DNA from: SIG603 sp964370775
GTDB taxonomy: Bacteria > Bacillota > Clostridia > Oscillospirales > Acutalibacteraceae
Direction of reading: 5' to 3'
Length of the DNA: 64,000 bases
NCBI GenBank assembly: GCA_964370775.1
Contig: CAYJKT010000002.1
Location: forward strand, 62,001 to 126,000
Shown here: piece after piece, positions 16,765-26,475 of the stretch
Layout of the letters: every line of letters begins with the position of its first letter
How positions within the stretch are numbered: position 1 is the stretch's first letter
Position numbers and translations under genes: made by a program
The notes under the pieces: generated by a model
The model's database searches: none
Told to the model about the DNA's origin: nothing
Seen by the model: the letters and a program-made list of their open reading frames with translations, nothing else

Positions 16765-18066
16765 ATGAACCAAAAAGACTCATTACAGTTAATGATTAAA
16801 CGAGTTAGCGATGCAATTAAAGCAAAACCAGAGCTAGCAGAGTACCATGACAAGCTTACAGCGATGTTTGAAAAATGTTTTACAAACACATTGGACACAA
16901 CAGTTAAAAGATTAGAAGATAAAACTACTCATGTAATAACAGGCGACATTCCAGCGATGTGGTTGCGTGACTCTACTTGCCAGCTTAGACCATACCTTAT
17001 AGTGGCAAAAGAAAACGAAGAAGTTGCAAACACGATAGAGCAGTTGGTTCGCAGACAAATGCAAATGATTTTGATTGACCCTTATGCTAATGCGTTCAAC
17101 GAGAAACCAGACGGAAGCTGTTGGGAAAAAGATATAACAGATACTTGCGACTGGGTATGGGAAAGAAAATACGAGATAGATTCACTTTGCTTCCCTATTC
17201 AATTAGCTTACTTGTTGTGGAAAAATACTGGGGTAACCACTCAGTTTGATGAAACATTCAAAAAAGCAGTGCTTAAAATTTTGGAGGTTTGGAGAACAGA
17301 ACAAGACCACGAAAATAACTCAAAATACAGCTTTGTTCGTCCAAATTGTTACTTTACAGATACATTATCACGTGACGGGAAAGGTGCTTTAGTTAAATCT
17401 AATATCGGTTTAACTTGGTCAGGTTTTAGGCCTAGCGATGATGCGTGTGAATATGGTTACTTGATACCGTCTAATATGTTTGCAGTTGTTGTGTTAGAAT
17501 ACATATCTGAGATTGCAAATGTTATTTGGAATGACAAAAAATTATCTAAAATGGCTACTGATTTTTCTATTGAAATTCGTGAAGCTATTGAAAAACATGG
17601 TGTTGTTAACAATGAGCAATATGGTGAGATTTATGCGTATGAAGCAGATGGTTTTGGCAAGTATAACTTGATGGACGACGCTAATGTGCCTAGCTTATTA
17701 TCTGCTGCGTATCTTGGCTATACAAGTGCTGATAGTGAAAGATATATCAACACAAGAAAATTTATTTTAAGTGACGGAAACCCATATTATTACAAAGGAA
17801 AATCTGCAAAAGGTATTGGAAGTCCTCATACTCCAGTTAACTATATTTGGCATATATCATTAGCTATTCAAGGTTTAACAGGAAGCCGAGAAGAGAAGCT
17901 AGAAATTATTAAGATGATGCAAAACACAGAGGCTGGCACAAACATGATGCACGAGGGTTTTAATGTTGATAATCCAGATAAATACACAAGAGAGTGGTTC
18001 TCTTGGGCAAATGCAATGTTCTGTGAATTGTTGCTAGATTACTGTGATATGAAAGTTGATAGATAA
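16765..18066 (+). CDS. GH125 exo-alpha-1,6-mannosidase
   Basis: 433 residues, an (alpha/alpha)6-barrel GH125 enzyme (formerly DUF1237), cytoplasmic. Family motifs: TGDIPAMWLRDSTCQLRPYL (about 58-77), DPYANAFN, WERKYEIDSLCFPIQLAY, SGFRPSDDACEYGYLIPSNM and MDDANVPSLLSAAYLG. GH125 members remove terminal alpha-1,6-linked mannose by inversion. This complements the GH38 enzymes, which take the other alpha linkages. AGGAG is placed before the ATG. Length is usual for the family. Confidence 0.95.
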   Translation: MNQKDSLQLMIKRVSDAIKAKPELAEYHDKLTAMFEKCFTNTLDTTVKRLEDKTTHVITGDIPAMWLRDSTCQLRPYLIVAKENEEVANTIEQLVRRQMQMILIDPYANAFNEKPDGSCWEKDITDTCDWVWERKYEIDSLCFPIQLAYLLWKNTGVTTQFDETFKKAVLKILEVWRTEQDHENNSKYSFVRPNCYFTDTLSRDGKGALVKSNIGLTWSGFRPSDDACEYGYLIPSNMFAVVVLEYISEIANVIWNDKKLSKMATDFSIEIREAIEKHGVVNNEQYGEIYAYEADGFGKYNLMDDANVPSLLSAAYLGYTSADSERYINTRKFILSDGNPYYYKGKSAKGIGSPHTPVNYIWHISLAIQGLTGSREEKLEIIKMMQNTEAGTNMMHEGFNVDNPDKYTREWFSWANAMFCELLLDYCDMKVDR

Positions 18067-18077
18067 AGGAGAATACT

Positions 18078-21000
18078 ATGTTAAATAAAGTTCAAATTCT
18101 AAGAATGTACGAAAAACAAAAGGCTTATGTTGACAGAATGGAACAATATATTTTTACACAAGTTGGAAAAGTAGATGTTTCAGGATATATAACTATGGAC
18201 AAACTACATAGTCTACCTCAAAATGTAGAGTTCAAAAACTTTAGCAAAGGCGACCTTTGGGGAACAGAAAAAGTGTACTGCTGGTTCAAGGGTTCATATA
18301 CTGTGCCTAAAGAATTAGACGGAAAAAAACTGTATCTAATGCCTGAATGCTCATTATATGAAGGTTTGTTGTTTGTAAACGAACTACCTTATGCTAATTT
18401 CTCTTCTAAATTCACAACTAACACAGGTCACGGAAATCATTACTGCAAAGTTTTTGTTCAAAACGCTGTAGAAGGTGAGACTTACGACCTAGTATTAGAA
18501 GCGTACGCAGGGCATGATTATCAAGGTTGTATGCCGTATGAAGCACCCACAAACAGAGATTATAATCACAAGTTCGATGAATTTAGAGTTATGGTGCAAG
18601 ATGAGCTTATCAAAGACTTTTTCTATAGCTATAAAATTATAATTGAGATTTATGAAGCATCAGGAGAACACACTGCAAAAAGAGCAGAGATTGAAAGACT
18701 TCTAATCGACTTGAACAAAGTTGTTTATTTCTCTAACGAGGAAACATCTGATAATTTGCAAAGAGAAGCGATGGTTAAAGCTATTGAGATGATGAAACCT
18801 GTTTTAAGTAAAAAAAATAGCGAAACAGTTGCAAGCCTAGGTATTCTAGGTCATTCACACATGGACACTGCATGGCTTTGGGAGATAGACGAAACTATTA
18901 AAAAATGCGCAAGAACATTTGCTAACCAAATTAACATGATGGATCAATTCCCTGACTATCATTTTATGCAAAGTTCTGCTGCACATTTAAAATTCATAGA
19001 GACATACTATCCTAACTTGTTTGAGAAAATTAAAGAAAAAGTAGCAGCTGGACAATATGAGCCAAATGGTGGAGTTTTCATTGAGTGTGATTGCAATATC
19101 ACAGGTGGAGAGTATTTGATAAGACATTTCTTGTGGGGTCAAAGATACACTAAAGAGAAATTTAACTATCTATCTAATTCATTCTTTTTACCAGATACAT
19201 TCGGATATAGCGCTGCAATTCCTCAGATTTTAAAAGGTGTTGGAATTGACTACTTCTTAACAACCAAAATGGGTTGGAACGACACAAACACTTTCCCTTA
19301 TGTTACATATAAATGGCAAGGTTTAGACGGAACTCAAGTTTTTGCACATCATAATATCACACATAACTATCCAACTCCTAAAAAAGTTGTAGAGATGATA
19401 GAGAATATTCCTCAAAAATCTGTTAGCAATGAAAGACTACTAACTTATGGTTTTGGAGACGGTGGAGGAGGACCTGAAGACTCATCTGCTGAGATAGCTT
19501 TAAGATTGAGTGATGTAGAGGGTTGCCCTAAGTTATATGACACTACTCTTGGCGAGTTCATGGTTAATCTAGAGAAAAATACTGCGTACCCTAATGTACA
19601 TAGTGGCGAATTATATCTTGAATTACACAGAGGAACATTGACAAATCAACACACAATTAAAAGAAACAACAGATTAGCTGAGATTGCTATTCATAATGCA
19701 GAATACATGGCTTCTTTAAAAGGGTTAGTTAATGGTGAACCTGCAAAATCTGACGAAATTTCTCCACTGGTAGAAACTCTATTAATCAACCAATTCCACG
19801 ACATTTTACCTGGTACTTCACTTCCAGAAGTGCATGACAGAAGCATAAAAGAAACTACCGATATAATTGAGAAATCACGTGAGATAGTACAAAATACGTT
19901 TGCTTCTAACAACACAGATATATACACATTAATCAACACAATTTCATCTAATAGAAATGATGTTATAGAGTTACCTATCGACACATACATTGACGTGGAC
20001 TGCAAACAACAAATTGTTGAGAAATTAAATGGCGAAAAAGTTCTTAGAGTATCAGGTGTTGAGTTCAGTGGTTTTGGCTCTAAAATAGTTGCAAAAACAG
20101 ATAAAGTGCTAAATGGTAAATCTGAATTTGTGTACGATGAAAAAACGTTGAAAACACCATTTGCTAATGTAAGTTTTGCTGAAAATGGAACTATATCTTC
20201 ATTTATTGACACAAGAGTATCAAGAGAACTAAAAGGCAAAGGAAGAAACCTTAACACCTTCCTGTTTGGAGAAGACTTGTCTCTTTTATGGGATAACTGG
20301 GACATTGACGCTGACGCAGAAATGAAACTTGAAGATACAGTTAAGCTTGTATCAAGAGAAGTAGTAGCAGACGGTGCAGTAGAGTTCAGAATACGTTCAG
20401 AATATGAAGTATCTGACAAGACTACTATGAAGCAAGACATGATTTTCTATAGCGATAACGCAAGAGTAGATTTTGAGACAGTGATTGACTGGAATGACAA
20501 ACACAGATTGCTAAAAACTGAGTTTGACATAAGCGTTCATTCAGATTACGTTACTCAAGAAATTCAATATGGTAATGTTAGAAGAACTACAACACGTAAC
20601 AATAGCATTGAGCAAGCTCAATTTGAAGTTTGCAACCATAAATACACAGATATGTCCGAGCCAGCTTTTGGTATTTCTATCTTAAATGATTGCAAATACG
20701 GAATATCAGCAGAAAACTCAGCACTTGCATTAACTTTGCATAAAGGTGGCTGCAAACCAGACCCAAGAGGTGACAGAGGTGTGCATGAATTTAAGTATGC
20801 GTTCTTCCCACATGAGGGTGGATTTAAAGCAGATACAGTTGTGACAGAGGGTTACTTATTCAACTATCCAGTTCAAGTAATTAACGGAGAAGTTGACTTG
20901 CCAGAGATTATGAACGTTGACAGTGCTAACATTATTGTAGAGTGTGTAAAACCTTGCGAAGATAATGGTAAAGCGATTATTGTTCGTTTATATGAGAGCG

Positions 21001-21155
21001 AGGGTTCATATACTAGAGCCAAATTGAACTTTAACAGCAAAGTAAAAAAAGTTACAGAGACTGACATGCTAGAGAATGAAATAAGTGAAGTAAACACAGA
21101 CAATGATACCGAATTTGGTGCGTATCAAATTAAAACATTTAAGCTAGAATATTAA
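18078..21155 (+). CDS. GH38 alpha-mannosidase (second copy)
   Basis: 1025 residues, cytoplasmic. Same domain order as the first copy: N-terminal beta region, catalytic barrel with His261 and Asp263 (GHSHMDTAWLWE), Asp338 as expected nucleophile (FIECDCNITGGEYLIRH) and His574 (NQFHDILPGTS), then C-terminal beta domains. It starts 11 bases after GH125 with AAAGGAG. The active-site neighbourhood differs from the first copy (IECDCNITGGEY against VEADCNLISGES), so a different alpha-mannose linkage preference is likely. Confidence 0.95.
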   Translation: MLNKVQILRMYEKQKAYVDRMEQYIFTQVGKVDVSGYITMDKLHSLPQNVEFKNFSKGDLWGTEKVYCWFKGSYTVPKELDGKKLYLMPECSLYEGLLFVNELPYANFSSKFTTNTGHGNHYCKVFVQNAVEGETYDLVLEAYAGHDYQGCMPYEAPTNRDYNHKFDEFRVMVQDELIKDFFYSYKIIIEIYEASGEHTAKRAEIERLLIDLNKVVYFSNEETSDNLQREAMVKAIEMMKPVLSKKNSETVASLGILGHSHMDTAWLWEIDETIKKCARTFANQINMMDQFPDYHFMQSSAAHLKFIETYYPNLFEKIKEKVAAGQYEPNGGVFIECDCNITGGEYLIRHFLWGQRYTKEKFNYLSNSFFLPDTFGYSAAIPQILKGVGIDYFLTTKMGWNDTNTFPYVTYKWQGLDGTQVFAHHNITHNYPTPKKVVEMIENIPQKSVSNERLLTYGFGDGGGGPEDSSAEIALRLSDVEGCPKLYDTTLGEFMVNLEKNTAYPNVHSGELYLELHRGTLTNQHTIKRNNRLAEIAIHNAEYMASLKGLVNGEPAKSDEISPLVETLLINQFHDILPGTSLPEVHDRSIKETTDIIEKSREIVQNTFASNNTDIYTLINTISSNRNDVIELPIDTYIDVDCKQQIVEKLNGEKVLRVSGVEFSGFGSKIVAKTDKVLNGKSEFVYDEKTLKTPFANVSFAENGTISSFIDTRVSRELKGKGRNLNTFLFGEDLSLLWDNWDIDADAEMKLEDTVKLVSREVVADGAVEFRIRSEYEVSDKTTMKQDMIFYSDNARVDFETVIDWNDKHRLLKTEFDISVHSDYVTQEIQYGNVRRTTTRNNSIEQAQFEVCNHKYTDMSEPAFGISILNDCKYGISAENSALALTLHKGGCKPDPRGDRGVHEFKYAFFPHEGGFKADTVVTEGYLFNYPVQVINGEVDLPEIMNVDSANIIVECVKPCEDNGKAIIVRLYESEGSYTRAKLNFNSKVKKVTETDMLENEISEVNTDNDTEFGAYQIKTFKLEY

Positions 21156-21198
21156 TCAATATCAGAAGTGATAAATAAAAATACAACAGAGGTAATAT

Positions 21199-22140
21199 AT
21201 GAAAATAGGAATAGACATAGGTGGAATGAGTGTTAAATTAGGATTGGTGGACGAGAACAACACAATATCAGATTACCACACAATTATAACAAACACGGAT
21301 ATACCAGCCGAAGAATTTATTGATGAAGTAGGAGAAGCTGTTTATCACTTGCTGGAAAAAACTAAGCTTACATTAAAGGATATTGACGGAATAGGCATAG
21401 GTATTCCTGGAATGATTGATGTGAAAAACGGAATTATAGTGTATTCTAATAACTTAGCTTGGTCTAATGTAAAGGTTGTGTCACAGCTTAAAAAAACGCT
21501 CGATACAAATATAGAAATATCTAATGATGCAGACACAGCAGCACTAGGCGAGGTTTGTGCAGGTGCTGCAAAAGGTTATGAAAATGCAGTTCTGTTAACA
21601 CTTGGAACAGGAGTGGGTTCTGGCGTGATTATGAATAAGAAGGTTTTCCAAGGTCCTTTAAACGGAGGTTGTGAACTAGGGCATATTGTGGTAGATTACA
21701 AGGGGAGACCATGCACTTGTGGAAATATTGGTTGCCTAGAGGCGTATGCATCTGCGACTGCTTTAATGCGAATGGGTAGAGAGGCTGCGAAATCAAACCC
21801 AGATACAAGCATGTTAAAAGCTTGTAATGGAAAGATAGATGACATTAACGGTAAAATTATTTTTGATGAAGCAGAAAATGGAGATAGTTCAGCTATGGAA
21901 GTAGTAGATGAGTATGTAGGCTATATCTCTATGGGCGTTGCAAACGTGATTAATGCATTTCGTCCTGAAATCATCATTTTAGGTGGTGGAGTAGCAGCAC
22001 AAAAAGAAAAACTTACCGACAAAGTAGAGGCGAAAGTTGCAAACCTTGTGTTTGGCAAAAGAGATAGTCAAATAGCAAGAATAGTTACATCACAGCTTGG
22101 AAATGATGCAGGAATTATTGGAGCTGCAAATTTAGTATAG
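21199..22140 (+). CDS. ROK-family sugar kinase
   Basis: 313 residues. N-terminal phosphate-binding motif IGIDIGGMSVKLGLVDE, second ATP motif LTLGTGVGSGVIMNKKVF and the ROK zinc signature CELGHIVVDYKGRPCTCGNI-GCLE (about 155-180) are intact. ROK kinases without a DNA-binding domain phosphorylate glucose, mannose, fructose or GlcNAc. Next to manA, mannose to mannose-6-phosphate is the economical reading, though GlcNAc freed by GH130 is also possible. Confidence 0.9.
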   Translation: MKIGIDIGGMSVKLGLVDENNTISDYHTIITNTDIPAEEFIDEVGEAVYHLLEKTKLTLKDIDGIGIGIPGMIDVKNGIIVYSNNLAWSNVKVVSQLKKTLDTNIEISNDADTAALGEVCAGAAKGYENAVLLTLGTGVGSGVIMNKKVFQGPLNGGCELGHIVVDYKGRPCTCGNIGCLEAYASATALMRMGREAAKSNPDTSMLKACNGKIDDINGKIIFDEAENGDSSAMEVVDEYVGYISMGVANVINAFRPEIIILGGGVAAQKEKLTDKVEAKVANLVFGKRDSQIARIVTSQLGNDAGIIGAANLV

Positions 22141-22166
22141 TAAAAAACAATATCAAGGAGAAAACA

Positions 22167-23090
22167 ATGGCTATTTTTAAACTAAAACCAACATTTAAAG
22201 ACTATATCTGGGGTGGAGAAACACTAAAAAAAGAATACGGCAAAGAGAGCGAACTAGAAATAGTAGCTGAATCTTGGGAACTATCTTGTCATCAAGACGG
22301 AATGAGTGTTATAAATTCTGGCAAGTATAAAGGAATGGCACTTGCAGAGTATATCGAAAAACATGGTGTAATTGGCGAAAATGCTAAGGAATTTGAGTAC
22401 TTCCCAATACTGATTAAACTGATTGATGCCAAAAATGATTTGTCAATTCAAGTTCACCCGAGCGATGAATATGCTTTGAAAAATGAAAATCAATATGGCA
22501 AAACAGAGGTTTGGTATATATTAGACTGTCAACCAGATGCGTTTATTTACTATAGTTTTAAAGAAGAAGTGACAGAGACAGAGTTTAGAGAAGCGATAGA
22601 AAACGGAACAGTGTGTGATATATTAAAGCAAGTTAAAGTTAAAAAAGGTGATGTTTTCTTTATAGAGTCAGGCACTATACACGCGATTGGAAAAGGAATT
22701 GTTATAGCAGAAATTCAACAAAACTCTAATGTTACTTACAGAGTTTTCGATTACGGCAGATTAGATGCTAACGGAAACGGTAGAGAGTTGCATGTTGAAA
22801 AAGCTGTAGCTGTTACAAATAGAGTTAAAGCTGGAACTGTGAATGGCTTTGGAGACCACTTGGTAACTTGCAAATACTTTACTGTAGATAAGCTAGATAT
22901 AGACGATAGGGCTGAATTCCAATTGACAGACAAAACATTTTACTCACCTCTTTGTACTGACGGAGAAGTTGAGATAAAACTTTTAGACGAGATAATTACC
23001 TTAAAAAAAGGTGAGAGCGCATATATAGATGCATGCAATGAAACATGTATAATTACAGGCAGTGGTAGCCTTTTAATATCTTATGTATAA
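22167..23090 (+). CDS. manA: Class I mannose-6-phosphate isomerase
   Basis: 307 residues, a cupin-fold type I phosphomannose isomerase. Metal-binding and substrate motifs are present: IQVHPSDEYALKNENQYGK (Gln and His ligands), TEVWYIL, FIESGTIHAIGKGIVIAEI and RVFDYGR. It converts mannose-6-phosphate to fructose-6-phosphate and so links the operon to glycolysis. AAGGAG before the ATG. It is the last gene of the mannoside operon. Confidence 0.94.
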   Translation: MAIFKLKPTFKDYIWGGETLKKEYGKESELEIVAESWELSCHQDGMSVINSGKYKGMALAEYIEKHGVIGENAKEFEYFPILIKLIDAKNDLSIQVHPSDEYALKNENQYGKTEVWYILDCQPDAFIYYSFKEEVTETEFREAIENGTVCDILKQVKVKKGDVFFIESGTIHAIGKGIVIAEIQQNSNVTYRVFDYGRLDANGNGRELHVEKAVAVTNRVKAGTVNGFGDHLVTCKYFTVDKLDIDDRAEFQLTDKTFYSPLCTDGEVEIKLLDEIITLKKGESAYIDACNETCIITGSGSLLISYV

Positions 23091-23095
23091 AACAA

Positions 23096-23257
23096 GAGGC
23101 TGTCGCATTAAGGTAAAATGAACAAAAAGTAGGGGAGGGTTTCCATACCCTCCCTTAAACAGGTGGAAAATTGATAATTTTCGGACAGGCATGGAAGCCT
23201 GTCCCTACACTGGTTTGTTCGTCTTAACGGTAAAATTCGTTAATGCGACAATCCCTT
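23096..23257. repeat. Large compound palindromic intergenic element
   Basis: Outer arms TGTCGCATTA (23101-23110) and TAATGCGACA (23241-23250) enclose partial inner arms (GAACAAA / TTTGTTC) and three hairpins in a row: GGGAGGGT-TTCCAT-ACCCTCCC (23133-23154), GAAAATT-GAT-AATTTTC (23166-23182) and GGACAGGC-ATGGAA-GCCTGTCC (23183-23204), the last followed by CTACA mirrored by GTAGG at 23129. No ORF. It could serve as operon terminator, but its size and order suggest a dispersed palindromic repeat of the kind seen in Clostridia genomes. Confidence 0.75.
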
Positions 23258-23282
23258 AAGCATACGAAAGTGAATTGATAGT

Positions 23283-24101
23283 ATGAATAAACTAAAATTT
23301 AGAAATTACGTAGAGACAGAAAAAGACAAATTTCATATTGATGACTTAGTCGTGTCTGTTTTAAAGACACCAAACATACACACACATGATTTTTATGAGG
23401 TTTTTGTGGTTTTAGATGGTGAATTTATCGAATGTATAAATGGAGAAGAAAGAAAGATTAAGAAAAATGAAATCCATTTCATTCACAAAGATTTTCATCA
23501 TGGATACAAAACAGAATTAAATAACGAGAAATCTGTACTTAGAAATATAGCGATAAAGGAAAGTGTCTTCGAGGAGATTTTACAGTCATATCCTGAAAAT
23601 ATATTTTGTGATGATGTTTCTCATTACTCTGAGTTAAGCGAGGAGGAATACAAGGAGTTTATAAGAAAAACAAGCAATGTAAAAACATTAGAGGGTACAC
23701 AATTTGAGTATTACATGTATTCTATTATAACTGACTTATTGTCTACCAGATTTATAAAGAAAAAATCATCTGGAGCACCTAAATGGTTGATTAATGCATG
23801 TAAAAAAATGCAAGAGAAAGATAATTTTGTTGTAGGTCAAGATAGAATGTTTGAATTATGCGAGAAAGACAAAGCACATGTTGCAAGAAGTTTAAAAAAG
23901 TACTATAACATGACAGTTAGCGAATTTATAAACAATTTAAGGTTAGATTATAGTACAGATCTGATTGATAGTAGCGATAAGAAAATTATTGATATTATTT
24001 ATGAGTGTGGTTTTGAAAATATATCTTATTTTAACAGGCAGTTCAAAAGTAAATTTAACATGACACCTAAAGAATATAGACAACGGAAAAAATATTTTTA
24101 A
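23283..24101 (+). CDS. AraC-family regulator with cupin sensor domain
   Basis: 272 residues. A cupin-type N-terminal sensor (HTHDFYEVFVVLDGEF, about 34-49, and NEIHFIHKDFHHGY) and a C-terminal AraC helix-turn-helix pair (LRLDYSTDLI, then YECGFENISYFNRQFKSKF and MTPKEYRQ). It resembles ChbR-like sugar regulators. No strong Shine-Dalgarno is visible before the ATG. The glycyl radical enzyme pair begins 105 bases later on the same strand and is its likely target. Confidence 0.9.
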   Translation: MNKLKFRNYVETEKDKFHIDDLVVSVLKTPNIHTHDFYEVFVVLDGEFIECINGEERKIKKNEIHFIHKDFHHGYKTELNNEKSVLRNIAIKESVFEEILQSYPENIFCDDVSHYSELSEEEYKEFIRKTSNVKTLEGTQFEYYMYSIITDLLSTRFIKKKSSGAPKWLINACKKMQEKDNFVVGQDRMFELCEKDKAHVARSLKKYYNMTVSEFINNLRLDYSTDLIDSSDKKIIDIIYECGFENISYFNRQFKSKFNMTPKEYRQRKKYF

Positions 24102-24209
24102 TATCAGTATAGTATAGGTTTTTATACAGTGAGTGTTAGAAAAAGTTGAGATTATATAATAAAATATAGATAAATTAAAACACTTTATCAACACTTTAAG
24201 GAGACTATG

Positions 24210-26465
24210 ATGTATATAAAAAATAAGAGATTAGAAAGAGAATTAGCGTTTACAGAAACATATAAGGCTAATATAAATAAAGACAAAGCAATTAGAGAGG
24301 CGGCGTGTCTAAAAACACAAATATCAACATATTTTGTAAAACCACAAGATAGTGACATAATTGCAGGTAGAATTGACAGACCACTTTTAACGTTTTCACC
24401 TTGTTTAGAGGGCGATTATATCGACAAAATAGCTTATGGAATTAATAAAATTATATGCTTAGAAGAAATTGATTTTATGAAAACAGAGGGCTATGACGAA
24501 GAATATATTCAAAAATGTTATGATATGGTAGAGTTTTGGGACACAGAGAACACAAACACAAAGATTAGAAACAGGTTTCCAAAAGAATGGGGAGTATCAT
24601 TTGGTAAAGATGAATTTTATGCACACAACAGCGTAATTCACCCGTTGTATCGTCTAGCTGGAGCTAATTTAGATTTTAGAAAACTATTTAAGTTTGGATT
24701 ATGTGGTTTGCAAAATGAGATTAAGTCTCTTATGAGCAAAACAAACGACGAAAAGAAAATAGCTTTTTATGAAGGAACTATAGAAACACTAGAAAGCGTT
24801 AGACAAGTATTGAAAAGATATAGTGATTATATCAAAGTAGAAATCAGTGACACAGAAGATAACACAAGAAAAAATGAGCTTATAAAAATGAGTGAAAATC
24901 TTGATAATGTATATGATAACCCACCAAAAACGTTGCATGAAGCAGTGCAGTTGATGACAGTGTATCTGCTTTGTGGCAGAAATGTTGAGCTTGGTAGAAT
25001 AGATAATTATTTAGGTGAATTCTATAAAAACGATATAGAAAACGGAACTATAACAAAGCAAGAAGCTGTTCGATTAATTGACAATCTATTCACAATAATG
25101 GAATGTGAAAGAGGCAGAGATACCAGAGCTATTATAGGTGGCAGAGGCAGAGTTAACGAGGAAGCTGCTAATATGTTTGCTCACCTTGTTATGGACGTTG
25201 GAGAGATTAGAGTAGACCACTTCTACCCACAAATTAGCTTGAGATTTTACAAAGGTATGGATGAGAGTTTATATAACAGAGCATTGTCTATTCTAGCAAC
25301 GGGAAACACTTTTCCAATGCTGTATAACGATGATGTGAACATTCCAGCAACAATGCGTGCAATGGACGTACCTAGAAGCGCAGCAGAGCAATATTCTTTT
25401 TTTGGTTGTGGCGAATTTATGCTTGCACAAAAAAGCATTGGTACGCCAAACACAGCGTATAACATTGCTAAAGTTGTTGAGGTCGTGCTGAATAATGGAA
25501 TAAACTTAGCTACTGGAGAAAAAGTTGGTCTAGGAAATTTGATTATTGACGAGAACACAAGCTTTGATGATTTAATGACAGAGGTAAAAGCTAACATAGA
25601 TTTCTTCTCTGATATGTCTGGTGGGTTCCAAGAATTAGTATACGATGTTTGCAACGAAAACGCTTCTTTCTTGTTAATTAGCTGTTTGTACGACTGCTGT
25701 TTAGAAAGAGGAAAAGCGATACTAGACGGTGGAATGTATCATTTAGGTGGAACAGTAGAAACTTATGGTAATGTTACAGCTTATGACAGCATGACAGCGA
25801 TTAAAAAAGTGGTTTTTGAAGACAAAATGTTCACATTGCCACAGTTAGTGGAAATGCTAAATGCTAATTTTAAAGGTTATGCAAAAGAAAGAAAAATGCT
25901 GATAAATGCACCGAAGTTTGGAAACGATGATGAATTTGCAGACGAAATTGCAACTGAAATGCACGAGTATGTTTGCCATTCAATTAGAAATCAAAATCGC
26001 AGAACAAGGCTAGATTCTTTCTTGGTTGTAGTCATCAATAACAACATGAATGTATCCCTTGGCAAATATGTAGCAGCTACAGCTGACGGCAGACTAACAG
26101 AGGAATATTTATCCAACGGAAACAGTCCATACACTGGTCGAGACAAAGAGGGCGTGACGGCACTGATTAAATCAATGAACAAAATGGATAACTCGATACA
26201 CGCATGTGGCAACCAAAATGTTAAACTATCAAAGTCAATATTTGAAACTCACCCAGAGGTGACGAGAGCGATATTAGACACATTTTTTGACGGTGGAGGG
26301 CAACAAATCAACTTGTCTGTAGTTAATCAAGCAGAGTTAGAAGACGCAATGATAAACCCAGAAAATCACCAAAACTTAATGGTTAGAGTAGGTGGATTTA
26401 CTGCAAAATTTGTGTATATAGATAAGGCAACTCAAAGAGATGTGCTTGCAAGAACAGCGTACTAA
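24210..26465 (+). CDS. Glycyl radical enzyme of the PFL/dehydratase superfamily, substrate unknown
   Basis: 751 residues from ATG 24210, chosen over ATG 24207 because AAGGAG (24198-24203) is then six bases away. The C-terminal glycyl radical motif RVGGFTAKF places the radical at Gly729, and the active-site cysteine is Cys400 in YSFFGCGEFML, with Glu402 two residues on. The GCxE arrangement is that of dehydratase/eliminase-type glycyl radical enzymes, where the glutamate acts as base, and differs from the CC pair of pyruvate formate-lyase. The residues around the cysteine (FFGCGEF) and the tail (KATQRDVLARTAY) do not match choline-, glycerol-, hydroxyproline- or isethionate-type enzymes as I recall them. 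The activase follows directly. Oxygen sensitivity implies an anaerobe. Confidence 0.88.
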   Translation: MYIKNKRLERELAFTETYKANINKDKAIREAACLKTQISTYFVKPQDSDIIAGRIDRPLLTFSPCLEGDYIDKIAYGINKIICLEEIDFMKTEGYDEEYIQKCYDMVEFWDTENTNTKIRNRFPKEWGVSFGKDEFYAHNSVIHPLYRLAGANLDFRKLFKFGLCGLQNEIKSLMSKTNDEKKIAFYEGTIETLESVRQVLKRYSDYIKVEISDTEDNTRKNELIKMSENLDNVYDNPPKTLHEAVQLMTVYLLCGRNVELGRIDNYLGEFYKNDIENGTITKQEAVRLIDNLFTIMECERGRDTRAIIGGRGRVNEEAANMFAHLVMDVGEIRVDHFYPQISLRFYKGMDESLYNRALSILATGNTFPMLYNDDVNIPATMRAMDVPRSAAEQYSFFGCGEFMLAQKSIGTPNTAYNIAKVVEVVLNNGINLATGEKVGLGNLIIDENTSFDDLMTEVKANIDFFSDMSGGFQELVYDVCNENASFLLISCLYDCCLERGKAILDGGMYHLGGTVETYGNVTAYDSMTAIKKVVFEDKMFTLPQLVEMLNANFKGYAKERKMLINAPKFGNDDEFADEIATEMHEYVCHSIRNQNRRTRLDSFLVVVINNNMNVSLGKYVAATADGRLTEEYLSNGNSPYTGRDKEGVTALIKSMNKMDNSIHACGNQNVKLSKSIFETHPEVTRAILDTFFDGGGQQINLSVVNQAELEDAMINPENHQNLMVRVGGFTAKFVYIDKATQRDVLARTAY

Positions 26466-26475
26466 GGAGATTTTT

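Noticed and set aside
19691..20440. Minus-strand 249-codon ORF inside the second GH38 gene
   Set aside because: Shadow frame of a clear GH38 coding region, serine/leucine-rich composition, no start signals.
23129..23210. Possible CRISPR array from repeated hairpins at 23.1 kb
   Set aside because: The hairpins differ in sequence and there are no equal direct repeats or spacers, so it is a palindromic element and not an array.
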